Source: Deltaproteobacteria bacterium (GTDB taxonomy: Bacteria; JADJOY01). From it: DNA of 64,000 nt. The notes below the pieces were generated by a model. That model was given only the letters and a program-made list of their open reading frames with translations. It was not told the origin of the DNA and made no database searches. The stretch is taken from positions 30,561 to 94,560 of the forward strand of contig JADJOY010000041.1 in the NCBI GenBank assembly GCA_016713535.1, read 5' to 3'. This document shows positions 7,786 to 15,639 of the stretch, one piece after another (position 1 is the stretch's first letter; every line of letters starts with the position of its first letter). The translations under genes were made by a program, and so were the position numbers.

Positions 7786-9038
7786 CTCGTCGGTCCGGAG
7801 CCGCGCCGGTCCTTCCGACGTTTCAGATCGAGCGCCGTTCGCAGACCCTTGGTGCGGATGGTGTGGATCGCCAGGGACGCCTTCGTCATCCGGAAGAATC
7901 GATGCCCGTGGCGCGCCAGCGCGCGCTCGTCGAGGTGGATACCGAGCCCCGGCTCCTGAGGTACTGCGATGGTGCCATCGGGGGCGACCTCGATCGGCTG
8001 GGCCAAGATCCCGTCGCGCCCCGCCGGGGTCCACCCGGGTGGCTCGAACGGGTACTCCAGCACGTGGCGCTCCGGGTGGGCCGCGAAGGCGTGGAGGTTG
8101 ACCAGCAGCCCGATCCCGTTGGTCCAGGTGTGGGGCGAGAACGAGAGTCCTTCGATCCTGCATTGGGCGAGCACCCGTCGGCTCGTCTCGAGCCCCCCGC
8201 AGAACATCGCGTAGGGCTGGTAGAGATCGAGCGAGCCGCGCTCGAACGCCGTGCGGACGTCGTGCCACCCCGAGAGCAGCTCGCCACCGGCGATCGGGGT
8301 GGTGGTCGACTTGCGGAGCTGGGCGAGCCCCTCGTAGTCGTGCATCTCGAGCGGCTCTTCGAGCCACGCCACCTCGAGCGGTTCGATCGCACGCGCGAAG
8401 CGCGTGGCGCGCTCGAGGTCCCAGAGCGGCGCGTCGTCGATCAGCGCGACCCGCCATCCCTGGTTGGCGTCGACCGCGATGGTGAAGCCGGAGCCGAGGT
8501 GGCGGCGCGCCGCCTCGACGATCGCCAGGTCCTCGCGCTCGTCGAACGAGTGCACACGTAGCTTCACCGCGGTGATGCCCATGTCGCGGATGCGGTCGAG
8601 GTAGGCCAGGCGCTCGGGGATCGGCCGCACGCTGCCGGTGGAGGCGTATACGGGCACGCGCTCGACCGGACCGATCTCGGGGTTGATCAGGCGGTAGACC
8701 GGCTTGCCCTCGAGCTTTCCCCGGATGTCCCAGAACGCCGGCTCGATCCACCAGTTGTGCCAGCCGAGAAACGACGCCTCGGTGAGGCGCTGGCGGATCT
8801 CGCTCAGATTGGTCGCGTCGGCCCCGATCAGATACGGGCCGAGAAGCGAACCGAGCCCCTCCCGTTCCCGCTCGAACGCGGTTCCCGCGCTGACGCCGAC
8901 GATGCCGTCGTCGGTGGTCAGCCGGATCAGGGTCATCCGGTTCTGGGTCTGGGGGTAGCCCGGGATCCAGGACGGATGGAACGGCTCGTCGAGTGGGATC
9001 TCGACGTGGAAAAGCTCGACACGGGCGATTCGGCTCAC
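7782..9038 (-). CDS. enolase-superfamily protein (mandelate racemase/muconate lactonizing type)
   Basis: 418 residues with the capping domain and barrel. Catalytic-site candidates: K159 in VKLR (the second base of the usual KxK is Arg161), metal ligands D190 (VDANQGW), E227 (LEEPLE) and E253 (GGELL), and H303 in SPHTWTNG. This pattern fits the mandelate-racemase subgroup acting on sugar acids. The GTG start has GAGGT close upstream. The stop overlaps the CTG start of the glutaredoxin/DsbD-like gene. Exact substrate cannot be assigned; the barrel Lys and His pair suggests an acid-sugar dehydratase or racemase. Confidence 0.85.
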   Translation of the reverse strand: MSRIARVELFHVEIPLDEPFHPSWIPGYPQTQNRMTLIRLTTDDGIVGVSAGTAFEREREGLGSLLGPYLIGADATNLSEIRQRLTEASFLGWHNWWIEPAFWDIRGKLEGKPVYRLINPEIGPVERVPVYASTGSVRPIPERLAYLDRIRDMGITAVKLRVHSFDEREDLAIVEAARRHLGSGFTIAVDANQGWRVALIDDAPLWDLERATRFARAIEPLEVAWLEEPLEMHDYEGLAQLRKSTTTPIAGGELLSGWHDVRTAFERGSLDLYQPYAMFCGGLETSRRVLAQCRIEGLSFSPHTWTNGIGLLVNLHAFAAHPERHVLEYPFEPPGWTPAGRDGILAQPIEVAPDGTIAVPQEPGLGIHLDERALARHGHRFFRMTKASLAIHTIRTKGLRTALDLKRRKDRRGSGPTS

Positions 9039-9191
9039 GGTACCTCGCGTTGGCGGCTCGAGCCGCCGTTTCTCTCACGTCGGTCCTGCACGCGCAACGA
9101 TTTCGGTAAGCTCGCGCAGCGCTCGTGAGGGAGCTTGCGGCATGGATTATGCTCGGCACGACGCTCGTCGCCGCGTCAGGAGCCCTCCCGG

Positions 9192-10013
9192 ATGCACGAG
9201 TTCTTGCTGGCGGTCACCGCTGCCGTCTACTTCGGCAGCACCGTGGCCTACCTCGGTTATCTCCTCGTGGGCGCGCGCCCGCAGACGGCGCGCGTGGCGC
9301 GGATCGCGTTTGCGGTGGGGCTGGCGCTGCACTCGGCGGCGATCGCGGTGCGCTGCTCACACGGCCTGCCACCCACGATCTCGGCGGCCGACACGCTGAG
9401 CTTCTATGGCTGGGCGCTGGTGACGGGCTTCCTGGTGGTGCAGCTTCGCTATCCGCTACCCACGGTGGGCTCGTTCCTGAGCCCGCTGGTGTGCCTCCTC
9501 GTCCTCATGTCGCTCGCGCTCCCCAAGCCGATCACGCCGCTCGACCCGAAGTTCGCGACGATCTGGTTCCCGGTGCACGTCACGCTCGCGGTGGCCGGCG
9601 ACGTCGCTTTCGTGCTGGCGGCCGCGGTCGGGCTCATGTACCTGATCCGTGAGACCTCGCTGAAGACCAAGCACATCTCGCCGGTCATCGACCGCTTGCC
9701 GAGTCTCGACCTTCTCGATCGCATCAACTACCGTCTCATCACGGTCGGCTTCTCGCTGCTCACCCTCGGCATGTTGACCGGTGGGCTGTGGATCTTCCTG
9801 GATCCCAAGCTCAAGGCTGCGGTGCACGACCCCAAGATCCTGTGGACCGTCTCCACCTGGGTGCTCTATGCCGTGCTGCTCAACGGTCGCGCGCTGGTGG
9901 GGCTGCGGGGACGCAAGGCGGCGCTGATGTCGGTGGCGGGATTCGCGATGGTCGTGGTGACGTTCGTCGGTGTGAACCTCCTCGGCCAGGGATTCCACTC
10001 CTTCCGCCAGTAA
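9192..10013 (+). CDS. CcsA/HemX-family cytochrome c assembly membrane protein
   Basis: 273 residues with about eight membrane helices and the loop GWALVTGF near residue 77, matching the CcsA/CcmC/HemX assembly family that handles haem at the outer face of the inner membrane. It precedes hemA by 27 bp, the arrangement known for HemX, a regulator of HemA level in Bacillus. Either role (haem export/attachment or HemA control) is possible. The ATG at 9192 has AGGAG 8 bases upstream. In-frame sequence further upstream looks non-coding. Confidence 0.85.
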   Translation: MHEFLLAVTAAVYFGSTVAYLGYLLVGARPQTARVARIAFAVGLALHSAAIAVRCSHGLPPTISAADTLSFYGWALVTGFLVVQLRYPLPTVGSFLSPLVCLLVLMSLALPKPITPLDPKFATIWFPVHVTLAVAGDVAFVLAAAVGLMYLIRETSLKTKHISPVIDRLPSLDLLDRINYRLITVGFSLLTLGMLTGGLWIFLDPKLKAAVHDPKILWTVSTWVLYAVLLNGRALVGLRGRKAALMSVAGFAMVVVTFVGVNLLGQGFHSFRQ

Positions 10014-10040
10014 CCCGGGATCGGATAGCGCGTCGTCACC

Positions 10041-11399
10041 ATGGAGCACGTGGGTCTTCCGGAATGGGCGACACCGCTCGTCGTCGGGGTGAGCCATCAC
10101 ACCTCGTCGGTCGAGCTTCGCGAGAAGCTCGCGTTCGACGCCGGCGACCTGCCACGCGCCCTGGGACGACTCACCTCGCAGCCGGGCATGCGCGAGGCGA
10201 TGATCCTCTCGACCTGCAACCGCGTCGAGCTGCTCGCGGTCGGCGAGACGCCCGAAGCCGCGGCCTCCGGGCTCTCGGGCTTCCTCGCCGAGGAGCGCGG
10301 CATCACGAGCGAGGATCTGGTGCGACACGCGTTCCGGTTCGCGGGTCCGAACGCCGCGCGCCACGTCTTCCGGGTGGCGGCGAGCCTGGACTCGATGGTG
10401 GTGGGCGAGCCGCAGATCCTCGGGCAGGTGAAGAGCGCCTACCGCGCCGCGGCGGAGAGCCATGCGGTAGGACCGGTTCTCAACCGGCTCTGCCACCGCG
10501 CGTTTCGCGTCGCGAAGCGGGTGCGAACCGAGACTCAGATCGGGGACCATGCGGTGAGCGTGGGGTTCGCCGCGGTCGAGCTCGCGCGCAAGATCTTCGA
10601 TAGCCTCGACGGCAAGGTCGTGCTGGTCCTCGGCGCGGGCGAGATGGCCGAGCTCGCGACCCGCAACCTCGCGGCGGCGGGCGCGAGCAAGATCCTCATC
10701 GCCAACCGCACTCACCTCCGTGCGATCAGGATGGCCGAGGAGTTCCACGGCACCGCGGTGCCGTTCGACGAGCTGCCGACCCGTCTCGCCGACGCGGACA
10801 TCGTGGTGTGCTCGACGGGTGCCTCCAGCTACGTGGTGACCCAGCCGATGGTGCAGGCGGCGCTCAAGCGCCGCAAGCGCCGCTCGATGTTCTTCATCGA
10901 CATCTCGGTGCCGCGCAACGTCGATCCCGAGGTGAACCACCTCGACAACTCGTACCTCTACGATGTCGACGATCTCGAGCAGGTCGTGGACGCCAACTGG
11001 CAGACGCGCCGGGTCGAGGCGGCCCGCGCGGAGCAGATCCTCGACCAGGAGATCGAGCGCTTCCTCGACTGGCTCCACGAGCTCGACGCCAACCCGGTGA
11101 TCCGCGAGATCCAGGATCGCTGGGAAGGGATCCGCCAGAGCGAGCTCGACCGCCATCGTGGGTGGCTCGCGCGCCTCTCCGAGGACGATCGCCGCGGTGT
11201 CGCGGAGCTGACCCGGTCCCTGATGGGCAAGCTGCTGCACGCGCCGCTCAGCCAGCTCAAGGCGTGTCGCGCGAACGGCAGCCTCGGCTACGTGGACGCG
11301 GCGCGCGTGCTCTTCGACCTCGACGACGAAGGCCGCAGCCGCAAGCCCCGTCCGAGGCCCGTGGCCGCCGCACCGCTGGAAGACACCGAGAGCACTTGA
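10041..11399 (+). CDS. hemA: glutamyl-tRNA reductase
   Basis: Reduces glutamyl-tRNA(Glu) to glutamate-1-semialdehyde, the first step of C5-pathway tetrapyrrole synthesis. C59 in ILSTCNRVELL is the catalytic nucleophile. GEPQILGQVKSAY follows, and VLGAGEMAE is the NADPH-binding loop. At 452 residues it is slightly long because of an extra Arg/Pro tail. The TGA shares its A with the hemC ATG, showing translational coupling. Confidence 0.97.
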   Translation: MEHVGLPEWATPLVVGVSHHTSSVELREKLAFDAGDLPRALGRLTSQPGMREAMILSTCNRVELLAVGETPEAAASGLSGFLAEERGITSEDLVRHAFRFAGPNAARHVFRVAASLDSMVVGEPQILGQVKSAYRAAAESHAVGPVLNRLCHRAFRVAKRVRTETQIGDHAVSVGFAAVELARKIFDSLDGKVVLVLGAGEMAELATRNLAAAGASKILIANRTHLRAIRMAEEFHGTAVPFDELPTRLADADIVVCSTGASSYVVTQPMVQAALKRRKRRSMFFIDISVPRNVDPEVNHLDNSYLYDVDDLEQVVDANWQTRRVEAARAEQILDQEIERFLDWLHELDANPVIREIQDRWEGIRQSELDRHRGWLARLSEDDRRGVAELTRSLMGKLLHAPLSQLKACRANGSLGYVDAARVLFDLDDEGRSRKPRPRPVAAAPLEDTEST

Positions 11400-12244
11400 T
11401 GAACCCACTTCGCATCGGTTCGCGCGGTAGCCCACTCGCCTTGTGGCAGGCCAACTGGGTGCAGGCTCGACTCCGCGAGCTCGCGCCGGATCGCGCCGTC
11501 GAGATCGAGATCATCAAGACGTCGGGTGACAAGTTCCTCGACGCGCCACTTGCCCGGGTGGGTGGCAAGGGGCTGTTCGTGAAGGAGATCGAGGATGCGC
11601 TGCTCGAGCGCCGGATCGATCTCGCGGTGCACAGCCTCAAGGACGTGCCGGCCGAGCTCCCGCCCGGTCTCATGCTCACGGCCTACCCCGAGCGCGAGGA
11701 TCCGCGCGACGCGATGGTGGTCCCGGAGGGCGCGTCGCCCTCGCTCGAGGCCCTCGCGCGTGGGGCTCGGATGGGGACCACCAGCCTGAGGCGTCAGTCG
11801 CAGCTCCTCGCGAAGCGGCCCGATCTCGAGATCGTTCCGCTGCGCGGAAACGTCGGGACGCGGCTCGACAAGCTGGCTCGCGGCGAGGTCGACGCGATCA
11901 TGCTCGCCCACGCCGGCCTGCGGCGGCTCGGCCTCGGAGAGCGTGCCGGCTACGTGTTCGGCGTCGACGAGCTGGTCCCCGCGGTGGGCCAGGGCGTGCT
12001 CGCGATCGAGACGCGCAGCGACGACGACGCGACCCGAGCGGTGGTGGAGCGACTCGATGTGCCCGCATCGCGCGCGGCGGTGACCGCCGAAAGGGCCTTC
12101 CTACTCACGCTGGAGGCCGGCTGCCTCGTGCCCGTGGGCGGCTACGCGACTCTGGAGGGAGAGCGGCTCCGGCTGCGTGGCATCATCGCGAGTCCTGACG
12201 GCGGCCTCCTCATCCGCCGCGAGGCGAGCGGACCGATCTCCTAG
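11399..12244 (+). CDS. hemC: porphobilinogen deaminase, interrupted by in-frame TAG
   Basis: Polymerises four porphobilinogens to hydroxymethylbilane. IGSRGSPLAL at the N-terminus and the dipyrromethane-cofactor cysteine C242 in LEAGCLVPVGGYA are present. The frame stops at TAG 12242-12244 after 281 residues. The same frame then continues for 28 more codons to TGA 12329-12331 and encodes an alanine-rich helix with AEEILAAGGARIL, which is what HemC C-termini look like. The full length would be 310 residues, normal for the family. A single base change at one codon (for example GAG or CAG to TAG) explains this. Other genes here end in TAG, so recoding is unlikely. Confidence 0.94.
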   Translation: MNPLRIGSRGSPLALWQANWVQARLRELAPDRAVEIEIIKTSGDKFLDAPLARVGGKGLFVKEIEDALLERRIDLAVHSLKDVPAELPPGLMLTAYPEREDPRDAMVVPEGASPSLEALARGARMGTTSLRRQSQLLAKRPDLEIVPLRGNVGTRLDKLARGEVDAIMLAHAGLRRLGLGERAGYVFGVDELVPAVGQGVLAIETRSDDDATRAVVERLDVPASRAAVTAERAFLLTLEAGCLVPVGGYATLEGERLRLRGIIASPDGGLLIRREASGPIS

Positions 12245-12343
12245 GCGGCAGCGATCGGGGTCGGAGTGGCCGAGGAGATCCTCGCCGCCGGAGGCGCCAG
12301 GATCCTGGCCGATCTCGCCGCGGCCGGCTGATCTCCGTGGCGA

Positions 12344-12367
12344 CCGGCGGCGGACATCCGCCGCCGG
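12344..12367 (+). terminator. hairpin after the hemXAC operon
   Basis: Two 11-base arms (12344-12354 and 12357-12367) are exact reverse complements around a CA centre. It lies 12 bp past the TGA that would end full-length hemC. There is no T-run, so it may act as a Rho-assisted or pausing terminator. Confidence 0.5.
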
Positions 12368-12488
12368 AAGCGGCGGCCCACCTCGGTCCTGGTGGGGGGG
12401 ATCGGGGGCCCGTGGCGGTGGTTGCGCTGCGGAGCGTTTATACTTCGCCCCCCTGTTTTCCCCTCCCGATCCTCGACACCGCGAACCC

Positions 12489-14171
12489 ATGTCCTCGACC
12501 GACCTCCGCATCGTTCCTCGGCCTGAGCACACCGTCTCGCGCAAGCGCATCGACCCGAACGCGCTCAAGGTCATGTACCGGCTGCATCGTGCTGGATTCA
12601 AAGGATATTTGTGCGGCGGCGGGGTTCGGGACCTGCTCCTGGCGCGGCGCCCCAAGGACTTCGACATCGCCACGGACGCCCGGCCCCACGAGGTCAAATC
12701 GCTGTTTCGCAACTCGCGGATCATCGGCCGGCGCTTCAAGATCACCCAGGTCTATTTCAAGGACGGCACCATCGTTCAGGTGTCGACCTTCCGCGCCAGC
12801 TCGGAGTTCGAGGAAGTGGCCGACTCCGGCGGACCGCCGGAGGTGGGCGACGGCTTGGTCGGGGACGAGGTCGGCGCCGAAACCGCCGTCGATACGGTCG
12901 CCGGCGACGGGAGCGACGACATGCCGCTCGAAACCGGCGCCGTCGCGCGCGTGACCTCGGCCGCGTCTCCTCCTTCGTTGCTGATCCGCCGCGACAACGT
13001 GTACGGGACGCCGGAGGAGGACGCCTTCCGTCGTGACCTCACCATCAACGGACTTTTCTACGACATCAGCGACTTCTCCATCATCGACTACGTGGGCGGG
13101 CTCGCCGACCTCGAAGCGAAGGTGATCCGCATCATCGGCGACCCGGACATCCGCATCCAGGAGGATCCGGTGCGGATGGTCCGCGCCATCCGCCACTCGG
13201 CGCGCCTCGACTTCGCGATCGATTCCCCCACCCGGGAGGCGATCGTTCGCCACGCCGCACGACTCCTCGAGTGCTCGACGGCGCGCGTGCTCGACGAGCT
13301 CTACCGCGACCTTCGCGGCGGCGCGGCCGCGCCCGCCCTCAAGATGATGCTCGAGCTCGGGCTTCTCGATGCGATCCTCCCGGCCCTCGCGCGGTTCCTG
13401 CGCGACGGCCCCCGCGAAGAGATCGAACGCACCTGGCGTAGCGTCGAGGCCCTCGACGCGACCTCGGACTATGGCGACGCGCCTCAGCCGGGTGTGTTGT
13501 GGAGTGTCCTCGCGGGGCCGTATCTCCTGAGCCGGGTCGCGGTCGACGGGGAGAGCGGCTCGGGCGACTTCGGTACCGCGATCGAGCTCGCGTTTCGCGA
13601 GCTCACGCGCCCCCTTGCCGTGGGCCGCAAGGACGCCGAACGCGTCAAGCTGCTGTTACTCACCCGTCGACGCCTCGAGCAGGCGCTCGCCACTGGCCGG
13701 TTGCCCAAGACCCTCGTTCATCGTCCCTATTTCGAGGATGCCATCAGCTACTTCGACATGGTGATGCGCGCCGATGGTGGCGAGGTGCCGGGGTGGTTGC
13801 GGGCCGGCCGGGAGCTGGCACCCGTCGGTGGTGGCATGCCAGGGGCACCGGGTGATGTGAGCCCCACGGGGGACGAGGGCGCCACCTCCCCGGCGCCGCG
13901 ACGCCGACGCCGTCGTCGTCGCCGAGGGGGGCGAAGCTCCTCGGTCGACTCGCCGCTCGCCACTCCCACCGGCGCAGAGGCGGAGGCCATCGTCGACACC
14001 GAGCCGATCGACGAGGAAGAGGGAGTCGCGGCGCTCGGCCTGACCGGGGGTGAGGTGGGCGAGCTCGCGCCAGCAGAGGACGCGGCGCCCGCGTCGGCGA
14101 AGCGTCGCCGACGTCGGGGCCGGCGCGGCCGGCGAGGTGGCGGTACGAGCACGCCACCGGCGGCCGAGTGA
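12489..14171 (+). CDS. pcnB: poly(A) polymerase / tRNA nucleotidyltransferase family, long R-rich tail
   Basis: Class II nucleotidyltransferase. CGGGVRDLLL, then PKDFDIATDA with the catalytic aspartates, RRFKITQVYF, and RRDLTINGLFYD are all present in order. The RNA-binding Arg-rich C-terminus (two blocks of consecutive Arg plus Gly) is typical of PcnB rather than CCA-adding enzymes, so PcnB is preferred. An acidic insert of about 45 residues near position 115-160 splits the head domain. The 560 residues start at the ATG 12489; in-frame upstream sequence includes the preceding hairpin and is not coding. A TATACT at 12439-12444 could be a -10 element, but no -35 is evident. Confidence 0.87.
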   Translation: MSSTDLRIVPRPEHTVSRKRIDPNALKVMYRLHRAGFKGYLCGGGVRDLLLARRPKDFDIATDARPHEVKSLFRNSRIIGRRFKITQVYFKDGTIVQVSTFRASSEFEEVADSGGPPEVGDGLVGDEVGAETAVDTVAGDGSDDMPLETGAVARVTSAASPPSLLIRRDNVYGTPEEDAFRRDLTINGLFYDISDFSIIDYVGGLADLEAKVIRIIGDPDIRIQEDPVRMVRAIRHSARLDFAIDSPTREAIVRHAARLLECSTARVLDELYRDLRGGAAAPALKMMLELGLLDAILPALARFLRDGPREEIERTWRSVEALDATSDYGDAPQPGVLWSVLAGPYLLSRVAVDGESGSGDFGTAIELAFRELTRPLAVGRKDAERVKLLLLTRRRLEQALATGRLPKTLVHRPYFEDAISYFDMVMRADGGEVPGWLRAGRELAPVGGGMPGAPGDVSPTGDEGATSPAPRRRRRRRRRGGRSSSVDSPLATPTGAEAEAIVDTEPIDEEEGVAALGLTGGEVGELAPAEDAAPASAKRRRRRGRRGRRGGGTSTPPAAE

Positions 14172-15256
14172 GCAGCGAAGCAATGTCACGAGTCGAACCG
14201 ATGGACTCTCGCGGCCGCGCCGAGCGCCTCGGGGTGACCAGCGAGGCGATCGAGCTGATCGACTCGTGTGATGCGATCGACCTTCACCTCGACACGTTCA
14301 TCGAGCACCGGCTCTTCGGCTACGACCTGCTCCGCGCGCACGGCCCGGGCCTCCTGAACGGACGGTTCTACGGTCACGCGGACCTTCCGCGCCTCGCCGA
14401 GGCTGGCTTCACCGGCGGGTTGTGGAGCATCACCACGAATCCGTTCCGGACCTCGGCCAGCCGCTCGCGCACGTTCTTCCGCAACCTCGCGCGTATCCGC
14501 GCGCTGTTCGACGGTGCCGCCGACCGAGCTCGGCTGGTACGGGACGTCGCCGAGTACCGCGTCGCCCGCGCCGCGGGAGCACACGGCGTATTCCTCTCGG
14601 TCCAGGGAGGCAACGCGCTCGATCACTCGCTCGACGACCTCGACCGCATCCCCGAGCGGCTGCTGGTGCGTGTCACTCTGGTGCACCTTTCGACCTCGCG
14701 CCTCGGAGTGACCAGCAACCCGTACGGGCGAACCGGAGCGGGACGTGGTCTCACGTCGCTGGGGCGCGACTACGTCCGGCGACTCGACGAGAAGCGCATC
14801 CTCGTCGACCTCGCACACATCAATCGTGAGGGGTTCTTCGACGCGGTGGAGGTGCACGATCGCTCGCTGCCGCTCATCGTGACCCACACGGGTGTCAACG
14901 GCGTGTACCGGCACTGGCGGAACCTGGACGACGACCAGCTTCGCGCGATCGCCGAGAGCGGTGGCACGGTCGGCGTGATGTATCAGTCGAGCTTCCTCGG
15001 CCCCTCGTGGTTCGCGGCCAAGGTGGACTGGGTGGTCGATCACCTGGAGCACATCGTGAAGGTGGTGGGCGACGACCACGCGTCCCTGGGAAGCGACTGG
15101 GACGGCGGCATCTGCCCACCCGACGACATGCTCACCTGTCTGGAATTCCCGCGGCTCGTGGACGCGATGCTACGCCGTGGGTGGTCCGCCGAGCGCATTC
15201 GCAAGATCCTCGGCGGTAACTTCCTGCGGGTGCTCGCGCAGATCCGCCCGAGCTGA
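14168..15256 (+). CDS. M19 renal-dipeptidase-type membrane dipeptidase
   Basis: Metallo-dipeptidase fold of 362 residues. The first metal motif is DLHLDT (H40, D42). Later ligands are H217 in DLAHIN and H240 in VTHTG, and GSDWDG is the conserved aspartate motif near the C-terminus. The bridging glutamate of the family (EGG) is replaced by Gln146 in SVQGGN, which may weaken binuclear metal binding. No signal peptide is visible. The GTG at 14168 overlaps the pcnB stop; ATG at 14183 is an alternative start. Substrate is unknown; family members hydrolyse dipeptides with varied C-terminal residues. Confidence 0.85.
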   Translation: MSSEAMSRVEPMDSRGRAERLGVTSEAIELIDSCDAIDLHLDTFIEHRLFGYDLLRAHGPGLLNGRFYGHADLPRLAEAGFTGGLWSITTNPFRTSASRSRTFFRNLARIRALFDGAADRARLVRDVAEYRVARAAGAHGVFLSVQGGNALDHSLDDLDRIPERLLVRVTLVHLSTSRLGVTSNPYGRTGAGRGLTSLGRDYVRRLDEKRILVDLAHINREGFFDAVEVHDRSLPLIVTHTGVNGVYRHWRNLDDDQLRAIAESGGTVGVMYQSSFLGPSWFAAKVDWVVDHLEHIVKVVGDDHASLGSDWDGGICPPDDMLTCLEFPRLVDAMLRRGWSAERIRKILGGNFLRVLAQIRPS

Positions 15257-15274
15257 CCGACGTCCGGGACCGTC

Positions 15275-15505
15275 GTGACCCCGACACACGACGTGGCCGG
15301 CGGCGGATCGCCCGTCGGGGCGTTCGGCGGCCTGATTCTGGGAGTCGTCGCATACCTGCTGTTCACATGGGCCATGGCGAGCGGGCTCATCCCGGTGCCC
15401 AGCAAGGTCGCGCAACGTCGCGGCGCGCTGGCGCTGCTGGTGATCGCGGTCGGGATGCTCGCCGCGCAGCTCGCGCTCGTGGTGTGGTCGCAGCTCGAAC
15501 GCTGA
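15275..15505 (+). CDS. small two-helix membrane protein, 76 aa
   Basis: Starts with GTG at 15275, 18 bp after the dipeptidase stop. Two hydrophobic segments (about residues 14-36 and 50-71) are separated by a short basic loop, so both ends probably face the same side. No motif is recognised. Position suggests cotranscription with the dipeptidase. The start has only a weak purine-rich site. Confidence 0.5.
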   Translation: MTPTHDVAGGGSPVGAFGGLILGVVAYLLFTWAMASGLIPVPSKVAQRRGALALLVIAVGMLAAQLALVVWSQLER

Positions 15506-15550
15506 GCTCGTCGCCCGGTGCGCCCGGAACGGCTCGCGGGCACGGATCCA

Positions 15551-15580
15551 TTGCGTGAGTCTCGGAGCGCTCGGTAGCAT
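15551..15580 (+). promoter_or_regulatory. putative sigma-70 promoter for the PKD lipoprotein
   Basis: TTGCGT at 15551-15556, 18-bp spacer, TAGCAT at 15575-15580, 60 bp before the ATG at 15640. Matches the window-wide TTGNNN / TA[GC][GC]NT pattern. Confidence 0.5.
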
Positions 15581-15639
15581 GACGTGGAGCGCGCGGCTCG
15601 ACGGGCCGGGCGCGTTCGGCACGGGCGGAGGTTTTCAGG

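Noticed and set aside
9135-9153. TTGCGG and TATGCT as the hemX promoter
   Set aside because: The two boxes are too close together (7 bp) and no alternative -35 fits.
12242-12244. TAG in hemC as a recoded (pyrrolysine-type) codon
   Set aside because: Several genes here, such as tamB and the diguanylate cyclase gene, use TAG as their stop, and no recoding signal is seen.
12439-12444. TATACT as a -10 box before pcnB
   Set aside because: No -35 element at 16-18 bp; the nearby TTGCGC is only 11 bp away. Left out as a promoter call.
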